Shown in pieces: positions 12,701 through 27,700 of a stretch of DNA of 64,000 bases; position 1 is the first letter of the stretch; every line of letters starts with the position of its first letter. Source of the DNA: Antedon mediterranea (lineage: Eukaryota > Echinodermata > Crinoidea > Comatulida > Antedonidae); assembly GCF_964355755.1 (NCBI RefSeq), contig NC_092678.1:8406922-8470921 (forward strand), given 5' to 3'. Position numbers and translations under genes: made by a program. The notes under the pieces were generated by a model. The model saw nothing but the letters and a program-made list of their open reading frames with translations, searched no databases and was not told the origin of the DNA.

Positions 12701-15700
12701 AGTTATATTTAGGAAGTATGATTAAAAAATCGCTATCCGAACGCCGACTACAATCATTCAGGGTTATATTTAACCAAGACCAGTGCAGGATCTAGTAGAA
12801 CTTACCTACCGTATATTTCGGTGTATAAGTCGCACCTGTGTATAAGACGCACCCCCAACTGAGAGTAAAATATCGGTATTTTTTATATCGTCGATGTATA
12901 AGACGCACCTTATATTTCATCAAAACAATGTTTTTTTAAATTGTAATCAATATTATTGTAATAATATATTTTGTTATATCTACAACGGCGTCCTTTATTT
13001 AGGTTTTTTCTTACCTAGGCTCGACCGCGCCCAGCCTCAACAAGTTCTTTCTAACTTGTTATTCATGAGTTTCGCCGCAACATCGAGTGCATGCATGACC
13101 GTGTGTGTAACACGCACGTGTGTGGGCTAGCCTCGCTCGATCATTTCGAGAGGGCGCACGTTTTCACGGACAATCGTATTCGATTAGTATCTATGTATCC
13201 GAGAAGTGTGTACGCTAGGTCCATGCTATAATCACCTGGAGAATATACTAGTCGAATACCGTACACCATGTGCCACCAAAAGAAGGGCTTGCGCTTGGGG
13301 TACGGCGATCGTGCGTATAACTACTGTATAAATAAATACTATTCCAATCGTACGACGTAAACGTTTACAAATGAAATTTTATCGGAGCGCCATAATGAAC
13401 AAATCTTTTCATCATATTTAGTATAACATCATGCTAAAATGACTTGAAAACTAGGCCTAGGCAGAAGCAGGTTGCCGTTACGTTAGTTAGTTACTGTAGC
13501 TAGGCCTAGCAAACGAGGTGACGATAGCCTACCTAGGCCTATGTACAATCTGTGTGGTGAGGTATTTATGTTCGGTGTATAAGACGCACCCTTAATTTAG
13601 AGGTCAAATTTGCGTGTCAAAAGTGCGACTTATACACCGAAATATACGGTAGTCTTAACCATGGTTGCTACAAGTTCAATCTTTGATTTTGTAACATTTT
13701 TTGATTATTAAATTTGAAAATTTGTTTCATCAAGTACACTACTAACTAACTTCTCACATGATTTAACATGGTCTGCTCACGTTAATGATGTATCGATGAA
13801 ATCAATGAGAATGCTTGGGTTTATCAAACGGTTTGTAGGTTTCAATGACACCGAAATTTTACTACGACTTTTTAATGGACTTTGTCGACCTGTTATTGAA
13901 TATGGTGCTCCTGTGTGGGGGATCCACATCAAAAACAACATAATATAGCTATTAACAAGTCATTAAGACGGGTTACTAAATTGTGTGTTGAAGGCGATTT
14001 CACTGACAGGCTTAAGATACTAAATTTACCAGATATGGTTCAAAGAATGAAATTTCATAGTATAATTTTTGTAGTAAAGTGTTTGCATAATTAAATTGAT
14101 TTTGATATATTTGAATACCTTACAATTAATTCTCGGTATCCAGAGTCGCTCACCTTTAAACACATATGCTAGAACTAATGCATTTAAATACTCCCTGTTT
14201 GTTAATTTCCCTCGAATATGGGAATGTATCCCGCATGAAGTTCGTAACAAAGTCCTGTTTAACTTTGGGGGGTTTAGAAGGGATTTGAAAAAATGTATTA
14301 CTGATATCGAATTCATCTAGACTATCACTGTGTTTTATGTCTTTTGCGTTTTTCGTACTATTAGTTGGGAAAGCCACTCGACAGTGCAGTTCTTTTGAAC
14401 TGATCCACTTTTGGTTACCCGCAGGTGCTGATAGTAGGTATCCCAATGAAAGCGCACAGAGGGGTATCACTTTTGAAATATTGACGAAATTCGAAAAAGT
14501 AGTATGACTTTGATGTTAAATAAATCGTATTCAATCTTAATTAATACTTACAAAATTTATATTGTTTGAAAGTACTTGTTTTAATCTATGTATAAGTGTG
14601 TTTATAATTAAAATTAATGAATTAGTTGCCGAGAAAATGCGATTTTAAAACGGTTCTAAAATCCCGTCTAAAATCGGAAAATCCCCATCAGTTTTCAAAA
14701 CACGATCGCAGGATTACCATTGAAGCTAGCGGATTAATTTTTGTTGTATGTTATCAGGCTTTAAATAAGCTTTAATTTGATACAAAAATCGACTTCTATA
14801 AATAGGTTTTTCGTAACGAAAAGTCAATTTTTGTGACAAAAATCCAATTTTGATTCACCGTTTATGGAAAAATATTATGGATTTTGGTATTAAATTATAG
14901 CTAAATCTACATTGAAATCGATAAAACATAGTTTACAAACGTATTGTGCATGGTAATTGTGCGAACTACATTTTAAAATGGTGCATGAGGCGTAAATCCC
15001 GTTCAACATTTTAAAGATCCAACCATTATAATCCGGTGAATATTGTAGTGAGTAAAATATTGTACTCTAAAATACGCGCGTGTTTGTTGTGGCGTTTTCC
15101 GTTAAATACATTAATGCACCCTATCAGCGAATGGTACGTTCCATATTTTGAACACGTTGTTTAGTTTTCCTCGCTCGAGTTCGACCGGCTCGACGCGAGA
15201 TGTGTGACAGCAGCGATGTCGGAGATTGACATGTCCTTTTCCGTCGTAGAATATCTGGTTTTACACATTAATTTAACAACTTAAAATTGATGTAATGTGC
15301 GGAAGATTTATTATGCAAGTATACAATGCAAATGCGAAAATTTATTAAGCTAATTTAGCAACGTTACATTTGACTCTATATACGGCGGTCGAAAGTCATT
15401 AACTGCGACCGAAATACTTTAACGGGAGCGACTACTGATCGCGAGTAAGCCGTGACTTGTCCTAAACTTTAGCTCCGTATTTCAATTTAATAACGTAATA
15501 ATACGAAAAGAAAACAATTTTTATAATGTTATATATACTATTCAGGTAAACAATTAATTGTTTTAATTAACATTGATTATTTTAAATGAGTTTATTTTGA
15601 CCCATATTGTGCGTTTGCCTTAAAAGAGCATATCTTACTTAGATTTGGTGTCATAATCATACGGGCCTAAAATCTTGTTTTACGTATTCAAAAGTTATAT

Positions 15701-18700
15701 ATAATAGTATTTATGATTGAAATTATAAATATAAAGTATATTAAAATATTCTAATAATTATACTTACCGAAAATTAGTGTAAAAGAAAGGAAACAGTACA
15801 CACCGTTTTTAACATACTTCTTCATTTTTTTTTTTTTATAATTTTAAATTTCACCATTAAAAAACATTTTTTTTTTCATATACACATCTAAAATATATTT
15901 ATTAATGAAATATACACTACATTCTAACAAGTACAAAAAAAATTAAATGAATTAGTACAGTAGTTCAAAAGTTACAGATCATTGAAAAATTACAGTTTTT
16001 TCATTTTTTTTAGGGAATTCCAGCAAAAATGGGCGCTAAATGCTTTCCTACCACTTTGCGGACCAATAATTTAAAAAATAGGTTTCGTTGAGGCTCCAAA
16101 AAAAATAGAGTTGTACAACTCTGTGATATCTATAGGTTTAACAAAATTCAAAACTTTTAACTAATTATTGTTAAAGTTATAACCTTTTAAAAATGCTTCC
16201 AATTTCAACTGCAAAAAACACCATTTTTAGGCAAAAAATCGTATATTTTTTTACCACTTTAAATAACCATAACTTTAGAACGGGTAATCGGATTTCAATC
16301 ATTTAAATTGCAAAATTCTAATTACATTAAGTTCTTTATGGTTAACTGAAAGAAAAAGTAAAAAAATTTATCTGAATTTTTTCATTGGGATACCTACTGA
16401 TAGTACTTTTGTTCTGTTTTGTTGAATGATGCCGTACCTTGTTTATGATTTTTGTATGTTACCTGGAAATTGAATAAAATAAATAAAATAAAATACAAGA
16501 AAATATATGTTTCTAAGCAGAATACAAATAATGAATGTTTATGAGTGCGATGGTACAAATAATTTCATGAAGTGAAAAATTATGAATATATCACTATTTA
16601 TTACCCGAAAAAGCTTGTAAAATATTTGTAGGTGTGCAGTATTCTGCAGTTACAATAAATTTGACAAGAGTGACGATATTGACCAGTCCTATGGCCACCA
16701 CTTTGCTGATTACATAGTTACTGTAGCTCTCTAAACCAATCTATGACCTCAATGATACTTTCATTCATACTTGAAGTTGATTAGTTTACTAACTTTAAAA
16801 AAATGTAATTGTTAGTTAATATATTTAAAATGTTGTTATTTATAATGTACAGTTCTCCTGATGTAAAACTATACTGCTCGTCGGTGACGAAACTGCTATT
16901 GTTAAAAGATGACAGATTTGAACACTTGCAACCACACATTGAATGCCTCCCTATTAACCAACCAACATCTGTTGTCACTGAAAATTACTCAAAGGTATGT
17001 TTTCTTTTAATACAGTTGGCATCCCCTATTAATGCAGGGCTGCAAATTAACTTTTTTACTTGGTAGCACTATCAAATTTGTATGATGGCTCACAATAATT
17101 TTGGGTAGCACCACCAATTTTTTTAGTAGCACCTTTTCATCGACAACTAACCCCCTTACTTCAAACCCCATCCGCGCATATCCGTTTTTAGTTTAGTGGG
17201 GGGGGGGGGGGAGGTGTATAAAAATGAAAGTCCCCCTTTTAAAAAAAAAAAGTAATTATAGGTTCTTTCAATCGATTTCTGAGCACATAAATTGGGTTAT
17301 GCACATTTTAGGCACTGGATTACTGCTTTGTATATACACGTAACCTTTCGTAGCCTACGCGTAAATAGATCGTAGGTCATTGTTCTCTAAACGTATCCTG
17401 CAATTTACAAAGTATTGTTCATTGCCTACGATGTATTGTTTATGATAATATCTACGCATCGATACACCAATGTCATCGCCTTTAGGAGCATGAACAATGG
17501 AAACAAACATGTATTGTTGGCTAATTAAAATCCTAGAAGACGTTAATTTGTGTAGCCGCCCTACACATCGGTTGTCCTAATTTGGCAGGACATCCGCCGA
17601 CGAGACGACCTTGGGCCCGAGGCCCTCAACTCACGCAGAGAGAGTTTCGGCGGCCTACATGATTCAATCCGGCCATTCAATCCTACCTTGGTTTAGCGAA
17701 TTATAAAAACAACACCACCTTGGCTAGGACACCAACAAAATATATGCAAAATAAATATATATTCCATGTTAAGATAACATAAACCATTGTAAATTATTAT
17801 TACGATAAAAGGCCCGACCAGAATTTGGAGGGGAAAACGTGCAAATCGTGGGAACAGTTTAGAGCTGTATTACGTTTCATGTGACGCAAAATTCAGGTAC
17901 AAGTACTCTGTTTTGTAAATTGTAGCCACCCCTCGTATATCTACTGAGTAAAAAAAAACATGCGAGAGGTTTGCGGTGTGGTGTAAAACAGAGTATCGCG
18001 TTACATGACATGTGACCAAAAAACTAGGTCTGTATTAATTACTGTCTTCTGTCGGCAGTCTTTTTGAGCGACAGATTGAACGTTCTTATACTATTATTTA
18101 GAATGAATTGTTTACGATCTTTTTGTTTGCATGTTTTTGGATCGACTGGACGTTCGCTATATTATTTTTATTAGTTGGCATAGTTCATTGTGTTGGATCG
18201 TGTCTCTACATTTGCATTGTGGGAAATTTATATTCGCCGTTGAGAGTAAAAAAACACACACGAATGAAACATTACAAATAAAAAATATTATATTACTGTA
18301 TATATTTCTTAGTAATGTACAAATTGGTTCTCCTCCGCCAGTCAAAATTAACACATTAAATATGTGTATTGTTAAATAATATATAGTGTTTTTAAATATT
18401 GTAATTAATTTTTTTTATATGAAACGTTTTTATATATTTTTGTACAATTTTGTGAAAAGCACTCAAAATATTTTCCTATGTGGACGAAATAAAGTTATCA
18501 ATATATTAATAATAATTTTCACACCTTATTACTTACTAAGAACATCGTGAGGTTGTTTATTGAGGTTACTAACGAAGCCAAACAATGTAACCTACAAAGC
18601 CAACAACGTAGCCTGTTTTATCTACGAAGCTACGTACTTCGTAGGAAAAGTTGCGGTATTTTCTCTGATATATAATTTTCGATAATCAGAATCTGGAATA

Positions 18701-21700
18701 AAGTATTAAATCTACTGATAAACAATACTGCCGTTTAATCTATATAATGAATAGATATTTAATATTATATATATCATTAATTACATTATTTAGTAATCAT
18801 GATATATAACCATTGTACTGCCTAAAAAATGCTGATGGCTGCGCGGCGACAATCCTTTGTATCTACCGCGCCCGCCCTGGCTAACTTCTGGTTACGGCGG
18901 TACAATTGTTTTTTTATATTCCTTCTTTAAAACGGAGGTGATTTTCCACGAGGTTTGTGTCGTCCGCGCGTCACACTGTGCTGTGTGTTTGGTGTCTTTT
19001 GTGTGATTGGGTAAGGCAGCATGCAATAAATGTACGAACTTCCAATCACAACGAGTGTAAAATGTTTAGGGGCTTTGTCCGCTTGAATGAACCCGACTCC
19101 TTTGCGGCGGCGGTGACTAGTGGAAACTCCTGAGCCTTCCGTAGTAGAGAGATTAAATTACAACACAGTGTTTGAAATAGGGAAAACACACCTCGCACAA
19201 GCAGACGATCTTGTCGCTATGCGCGACCTATTCTGTTTCTTTAGTCGCAAACAGAAAAATTAGGTCGCAAATGCGACCAAATACCCCTTAATTTGCAGCC
19301 CTGTAATGGGATAATTTTAAGATCCAATAAAGTTTCCCCTTAGAGGTGTTCCCCAAATTGAATTTGGGTTAGCCATAGTGTTGACAAATAACAATGTCTT
19401 CCCTTTGTTTGTTTAAAAATCAACAATATCAAACTAGTGCGATGTGCCCAAATATGGTAGTGATATGACATCATCTTGTCCATATATGGGCGCATCACAT
19501 TTTTTTATCACAAAGTTTGATAGTGTAGACTTATAAACAATAACAACTAAAACTATTATCTAACGATATATTTTCTGACAGTACTTGCTTTTGGATGTGT
19601 ACGAAATATAAAGGTTTTCAATATTTGTTTTTTTTTTTTTTTTAGAATGAGTCACTGATTGTTACTTTATTACCAGCAGGCCATTGTCCTGGCTCAGTCA
19701 TGTAAGTTTTTGAATTCTGAACTTCAGGTTCCACAAGTAGTTGAATTGATAATGTATGTAAATGGGAATTAATAAACTGCTGTATATTAAATCCTACCCC
19801 CTAGAATATGAAACTGCTCTCCTTGGCCATGGTTATGGTGTTAGAACAAGTTTTCCCGGACAAGGACTACCTCCAGTTTACACATCTGCGTCCTCTGCAC
19901 CATAAAGAAAGCAGTTCATCTTTCGAAAGAGTACGGGTTACCATGGTGTACTGGTTCATCTCAGCTATTTGAAATTTATATTTATACTGGGTAACCTCTT
20001 CAGTCAAAGACTGGTCTCCCAGAGGGCCCAGTTGGTGATCAGTGGCTGTGATGTACTAATACACCGGGGTAACCCCCTACTCGTCTCGAAAGATGTACTA
20101 GGTTCTTTGAAGTGCACACGAGCTAGATGTGTACACTGGACCTACGGTTTATAGTCCTTATCCGAGAAGACTCGTTCTACCACCAGAACCATGGAGTGAG
20201 TGAGCCTCGAACCCCTGCCGTTGTTATGGCTACGTAATTACGGTTCCACTGTCTTAACCGCTCGACCACTCACTCACTTGATGAAAGACAACAGTTGTAC
20301 GACATAAATGGAACCATAGTTCAAATAAGCCTGGTTGGCCGATTCCGCCACATTTACATTTGATAGTGAACTTAATATACTTTTATTGATTTTTTTCTTG
20401 TAGGTTTTTGTTTGAAGGAGTCAATGGTGTAGTTTTGTATACTGGTGATTTTCGTTTAAGTAAAGGTGATGCTGCCCTCATATCTCATCTACATTCTGGT
20501 TCAAGGTAAACATGTTGCCTAAACTATTTTTTTTCATAACATTGACATTAGAATCAAACAATTAAGCCTATTGAATTAAATTATTTAAATTTTGTATTAA
20601 AATCTACATAAATAAAGGTTCTGAGCCACAGTGGAGCGCTTACTATGATCAGCACACCAGGAGACAAATCCCTGCTGTTAATGTATCTCCCAATACCCAA
20701 GATTTCAATGTTTAAAAAAAGATAGCACCCTCTATAGTGTTGTAAAGCTTTATACACTGTTCACTTTTGATGTACAGTACAGAAAGAAAATACTGCAACT
20801 TTACCTACGAAGTAGCTTCGTAGATAGAACGTAGGCTACGTTGTTGGCTTCGTAGGTTCCATTGTTTGGCTTCGTAACCTCAATAAACAACTTTCAATGA
20901 GCCACGTTCTGAACTTCGTAGGGAGTTCGTAACCTAAATAAACAACCCTACGATGTTCTTAGTGAAGTAAGGTGTGAAATTAATGTGTTAAATTTAACTG
21001 GCGGAGGACAAAGTTGTAAATTAATAAAAAATAAATAATATTTTTTAATCGTAATCTTTTCCTTCGTGCGTTTTTACCTACTCAACGGCGAATAAAAATA
21101 TAAATTTCCCACGATGTATAACGTAGAGAAAGACACGATCCAACACAGGTGAACCGCAACGAACAGGCCAAATAATAAACATAATATACAGTACCGGACA
21201 GAATTATTGCAGATTTTGAACGCATTCAACGCATTGTTAAAGTGTTGACAACGCGTTGAAACTGCGTTGTCCGTTGGCGTTGAAAGTGTTGAGTTCGTTG
21301 AACTGTTTATTCAACCAACACAATGTGTTGCGTTGAGTTTGCGTTGAAATAACGAACAATCGGATTTGTATGGTATTTACAGATTGCCAGTGTGTATTAG
21401 TAGTAGTAGTAATAGTATAAAATACAGTATTACAAATATTTAAGAAAACAAACATAATGTGTATTTTTCCGCGGAAACCTAGCTTAATATATTACACTAG
21501 GCTAGGCCTACTACTCGAGTAGGCCCCGTGTGTATATGAGCCGCGTCTGCCATCACAGTTAAAAGTAGTGGTCATGTCCTTAATTACTGTGTGCCTATAT
21601 TAACTGGAGTATTAAATACCAAAGTTAAGGCGGCGGTGAATCTTGGAGGCTAGGTCACATCGTAATTAATTATTTCCAAACTAAAAACTTCGCAGTACTG

Positions 21701-24700
21701 TACTACATTTTTCTCGATTATTTATAAAAACAACGTAGCCTACACCTACACCCGCCGCCATGGAAGGCAACAATACACCACCAACATAACGATCCAGCAT
21801 GGTCGTCGTCTTTTTCACGCATGCTTTTCGTGACGTGAGGGACGAACTGATCGAAAGGTGAAGAGTTCATTCATTATGAAATAACGCGTAATTAAAAGGG
21901 AAAAAATCGTTTAGTTTTATTATTATCCATAAATATATCATTATCATGTATTATATTATAAATTAATTATTGTGATGCCTAACGTAACCCATGCAGAGAA
22001 AAGCGTTAAATATAATAACCAAGAAATAGGAATGACCAATTTGATGACAATAGGCAATTTTAGGCGTTTTCTTTAAAATCAAAACCTGTGCCATACCATA
22101 TTATTCACGCCAAGGTGTAACCCACAGATATTTGAATAACCAAACAATTCAGAATAAAGAACCACTTTATTCTGATGCAAGACAATATATTATTACAGGC
22201 GAGGTTTAGGCGTTTTCTCTGTAACATACTATTGTTTTGTTTCTTAATATAATTATATTGGCCTCCTCCTGAAACTGTATGAATGGGATGGGAGTTGCGA
22301 GAATATGCGAGCGAACAGCCAACATTTAAATCAGTTTACAGTGTGATGCTTTTCAAAACGCGCAACGTTTTCAACGCGTTCAACGCTATGGGATTCAATT
22401 GTTTAACGTCGTCAATGAACGGTCAACGGGTTCAACACATTCAACACGCTCTATTGTTAACGTATTCAAAACGCTTTTTGTACTTAAAAATGTAATGTTG
22501 TTCGATTTATAAAGATTTAAATTGGTTCATGGGTGTCGGACACGTCAAATTTTTTAGTTCTTTCAAATTACATTACAACAAACAATGGGACAATTATAAA
22601 ATAAAAACCAAAATAGAGAAACAATATTTTAACTTTATCTCTTGAATCTCGAACAGCTAAAAAATGTAGGCCTAAATAAAATTAATTACTTCGTCGTCAT
22701 TAACGATCGTTAAATACGTCATAACACACGTGGTGTTTTTCTTGAGGAAACCAGGGTGGCGGCCTCGTGTGTTGATGTCAGTAATTTCCACGTTGTTTGA
22801 TTTTACGACGTGAGATCGTGTTTTCCCCCGGAAGGCCTACAGTACAGTGTTAACTGTTAGACTTGGCATCGACCTTATTATTCGATGTTTTCCTTCACTA
22901 AACACTGGGAAATATCACTGTGTGTTTTACTTGGTAACTGTCCGTTCAATACTTAAAAATATATCTAAGCTTCATATATATTTTTTATTTATATTAAAAT
23001 ATCTGGTAGTGACTGCCGATAGGTATTTTGCCTGTTGTTGTTACTGATCGTTCAGGCGTGCAATCGGCCAGTCTAGCGCTGCAGCAGCTAGCGTTGAAAT
23101 AACTAATTGTTTACTTGACATGCTGATAATGACTTTCGTTGAATAAACAACTAAACGTTGAAAGCCGTTCAACGCAACGCAAACACAACGCAACGACAAC
23201 GTGTTGAATGCGTTGGGATTTTTGCAATAATTCTGTCCTGTACTGTAGCGAACGTCCAGTCCCATCCAGAAACGATGCCGAGAAAAAAATATCGTAAACA
23301 ATTCATTCTAAATATAGCATCAGGACGTTCAATCGGTCGCTCAAAAAGACTGCCGACAGAAGACCGTAATTAATACAGACCTAGTTTTTTTTTGGTCACA
23401 TGGCATGAAACGCGATACTCTGCTTACCGCAATCTCTCACATGTTTTTTTTACTCAGTACGAGCACGAGAGGGTGGCTACCGTCTGACGATGATAAAACA
23501 GTAATTAAGATCGTGTACCTGGATTTTGTGTCACATGACATGAAACATAATACTCTCTCTAAACTGCTCAGCTCACATGTTTTTTCCCCCTCCAAATTCT
23601 GGTCGGGCCTTTTTCTTTATACATGTCGTAATCATTTTAAAAGGCCTATTATGTAATATGTTAAATCTTAATATGGAATATATATTTATTTTGCATATAT
23701 TTTGTTGGTGTCCTAGCCTAGGTGTCGTTGTTTTTATAATTTGCTAACCCAACAAGGTAGGAATAAATAATTTATAGTGTAGGCCGCCGAAACAGGCTAG
23801 GCCTACCTAGCATCGACTCTCTCTACGTGAGCTGAGGTTCACCGGCCCGATGTCGTTTTGTCGGCGGATTTCCGTCCAAATTAGGATAACCGATGCGTAG
23901 GGCGGCTACAAAAATTGACCTACTATCTTTAGGTAGGATTTTAATTAGCAAACAATACATTGTTTGTTTGCATTGTCCATGCTTCTACAAACCACCCTAC
24001 GATCGAGGCGTAGCCTAGATTTCATAACAATACATCGTAGGCTACGAACAATACATCGTAGGCCTAGGCTAAGAACAATACATCGTAGGCTACGAACAAT
24101 ACATCGTAGGAGAGAACAATACATCGTAGGCTACGAACAATACATCGTAGGAGAGAACAATGACCTACGTTCTACCTACGATCTACCTACGAAAGCCTAC
24201 GCATAGATACGAAGCAGTAATTTCTTTCTGTACTGTATCTGTCGTTTAGCAAAGTTCTGTATTGTACAAAACCTACACAGGATCCAATTAACATCTTGTT
24301 TGCACTCTCTGAGAAAATTTGAACTTTGTCAAATTTGAACTTTATCTAACTTTATCTTCGACGTTCAAATCACCTAGTGGAAAACAAGCTTTACATTGCA
24401 TTTCTTGTATACTTAATGGTACTTTTTTGTATTTAATTTCACAGTATAAAAGACATAAAATGTATATATGCAGACACAACATTTTGTACTCCAATGGCTA
24501 TGCATATTCCAAGCAGGGTAAGTTTTATTTTTATTTTTTATTTTATTTATTTTATTCAATTTTCAGGCACAACAATACATGACAATACAGCAGTGCAGCA
24601 CCCTGAGGATTGCCATGAGTGCAAAGCACTATCGAGATGGCTCTCCAAATACTGCACTAGAACATATAAGACAAACATATACACAAGATGCTCTACATAG

Positions 24701-27700
24701 ACAAAGACTTATTATTAAGTCTTTGGGAGTGGAGTTGTAAATTGTCATGAAAAAAAACCCCTGACATATGACAGGACTTGAACCCAGGACCCTTAGATTG
24801 GTAGCCAAGCATCATAACCACCAAGCCACAGCTCCACTCCCAAGTTGTGTATCTCATTAAAGGGAAGTATGTAGAAATGGTGTCGGAACAAAATGCAATT
24901 TGCCTGAGAAAAATACAAACAATTATCTGTAATGGTTTATGTAAAGGAATAGGTTATGATACTCTTTGTACAACAAGTTTGGATTATTAATATTGTAATG
25001 ATTTTGAGAATGATTATAGATTAATTTATTTGAAAAATGTTAAATTGTCGTATGCATGCTTAACAAGTTTAATATTTAAAATCAAAACTTGACATGATCT
25101 GTATTATAACTTTATTTAAAAGTTGGTGAGGGCATGATGTTGCATTCTCCTCCGTTTTTTAAGAGAGGGTTTGAATATAAAAATTGTAATTTACTTTTTC
25201 TTATTTATTTCACAATAGGAACAATCACTTGACTCTTTACTGGATCTTGTGGGCAGGTAAAATTAAAAAAAAATAACCTTTTAGTAACCGTGTTAAAAAA
25301 TTAACACCAATTTGTTGGCAGCTAGATTGTACATTCTTTCTTTCAGGCATATATCGAAAAGTAAAGAAAACCATGTGAAAATGGTGTGCAGAGCAAAGTA
25401 CGGCTATGAGTATTTATTTGTTGAACTGAGCAAAGCATTCAATATGAAGGTAAAGATATTGAATTTTTATAAACAGGAAGACAAAATAAATATAACACCT
25501 ACATATACAGACGTACCTATAGTAGAATACTGATATGTACCGAAGAAACACCATCACAATCACATCACTTAAAGATAGGATAGATATGCAGGGCTGCAAA
25601 TTAAGGGGTATTTGGTTGCATTTGCGACATAATTTTTCTGTTTGCGACTAAAGAAACAGAATAGGTCGCGCATAGCACGACAAGATCGTCTGCTTGCGCG
25701 AGTTGTTTCAAATTGAAGTCAGGTGTGTTTTCCCTATTTCAAACACTATGTTGTAATTTAATCTCTCTACTACGGAAGGCTCAGAAGTTTCCACTAGTCA
25801 CCGCCACCGCAAAGGAGTCTGGTTCATTCAATTCAATCGGTCGCTCAAAAAGACTGCCGACAGAAGACCGTAATTAATACAGACCTAGTTTCTTGGTCAC
25901 ATGTCATGAAACGCGATACTCTGTTTTACCACCGCAAACCTCTCGCACGTTTTTTTACTCGGTACGAGAGGTGGCTACAAAACAGTGTACCTGAATTTTG
26001 CGTCACATGAAACGTAATACAGCTCTAAACTAAACCACAATTCGCACGTTTTTCTCCTTCAAATTCTGGTCGGGCCTTTTGTCGTAATAATAATTTACAA
26101 AGGCCTATGTTAAATCTTAACATGGAATATATATTTATTTTGCATATATTTTGTTGGTGTCCTAGCCAAGGTGTTGTTGTTTTTATAATTCGCTAAACCA
26201 AGGTAGGATTGAATCATAGGCCGCCGAAACTCTCTCTGCGTGAGCTGAGGGCATCGGGCCCGATGTCGTCTCGTCGGCGGATGTCCTGCCAAATTAGGAC
26301 AACCGATGTGTAGGGCGGCTACAAAAATTAACGTCTAGGATTTTAATTAGCCAACAATACATGTTTTTTTCCATTGTTCATGCTCCTAACATTGGTGGTG
26401 TTTACAAATTACTAACCCTACGAACCACTCTACGATCGATGCGTAGATATTATCATAAAACATACGTCGTAGGCAACGAACAATACTTTGGAAATTGCAG
26501 AACGTTTAGCGAACAACAATGACCTACGATCTATTTACGCGTAGGCTACGAAAGGTTACGCGTATATACAAAGCAGTAATTTCTTTCTGTACCGTAAAAA
26601 TAATAGATCTTGCGTGAATATAAGTGGCGCATCAGGACCAGTGCCTAAATATCCCCCCCCCCAAGCGGGGCCATTGGCGGCCCCCTGACCCCCAGCCTAA
26701 GGTTGTATTTCATTTTTATACCCCCCCCCCCCCCCTCCCTCCCCCCCCCCCCACTAAACTTAAACGGATCTGCGCGGATGGGGTTTGAGGGAAGGGGTTA
26801 GTTGTCGATGAAAAGGTGCTACAAAAAAAATTGGTGGTGCTACCAAAAATTATTATGAGCCATCATACAAATTTGATAGTGCTACCAAGTAAAAAAGTTA
26901 ATTTGCAGCCCTGATATGATAGACATACTGTACTAAGTATCGCCAATCTTCTGTGGAGAAATATTATTTTCTTTCCCAAATGACAAAGGACCTTAGCTTA
27001 ACGGGGAAAAAATAAATAAACCAGCAATTTTCCTAACTAACCAACAAATTGACTAAAGCTTTGTCTACACTATCAAACTAGTTTGACAAAAAAGTGTGAT
27101 GTGCCCAAATATGGTAGTGTTATGACATCATCATGTCCATATACGGGCACATCACATTTTTTTGTCACATAAAGTTTGATAGTGTAGACAAGGCTTAAGA
27201 AAACAGAACAGGAAAAAAAGCCTGAAAACGGAATCTTGCCATCAAGTTTCATAATGATGTAAGCATCTAACTATAATGCCTAACAAACTGTATCGACAAA
27301 AAACATCAATTAATATTTTTTTTTGAATTGAAATATATATTTATACTGGGTAACCTCTTCAGTCAAAGACTGGTCTCCCAGAGGGCCCAGTTGGTGATCA
27401 GTGGCTGTGATGTACTAATACACCGGGGTAACCCCCTACTCGTCTCGAAAGATGTACTAGGTTCTTTAAAGTGCACACGAGCTAGATGTGTACACTGGAC
27501 CTACGGTTTATAGTCCTTATCCGAGAAGACTCGTTCTACCACCAGAACCATGGAGTGAGTGAGCCTCGAACCCATGCCGATGTTATGGCTACGTAATTGC
27601 GGTTCCACTGTCTTAACCGCTCGGCCACTCACTCACTCACTTTTATACTTATCAACTTCCTCAATGTTACTGGAATTATAATATGACCTTTACCCTTTAT

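Noticed and set aside
19969-20154. 61-residue plus-strand frame repeated at 27328-27513
   Set aside because: Identical because both are copies of the same SINE, read antisense.
23964-24206. Frame with repeated 'TIHRRLR' peptides
   Set aside because: Translation of the 20-bp subterminal array of a transposon, not a protein gene.
24755-24843. Functional tRNA gene
   Set aside because: A- and B-box-like blocks exist but stems do not pair cleanly by eye and the segment is bounded by inverted repeats; more likely a SINE.
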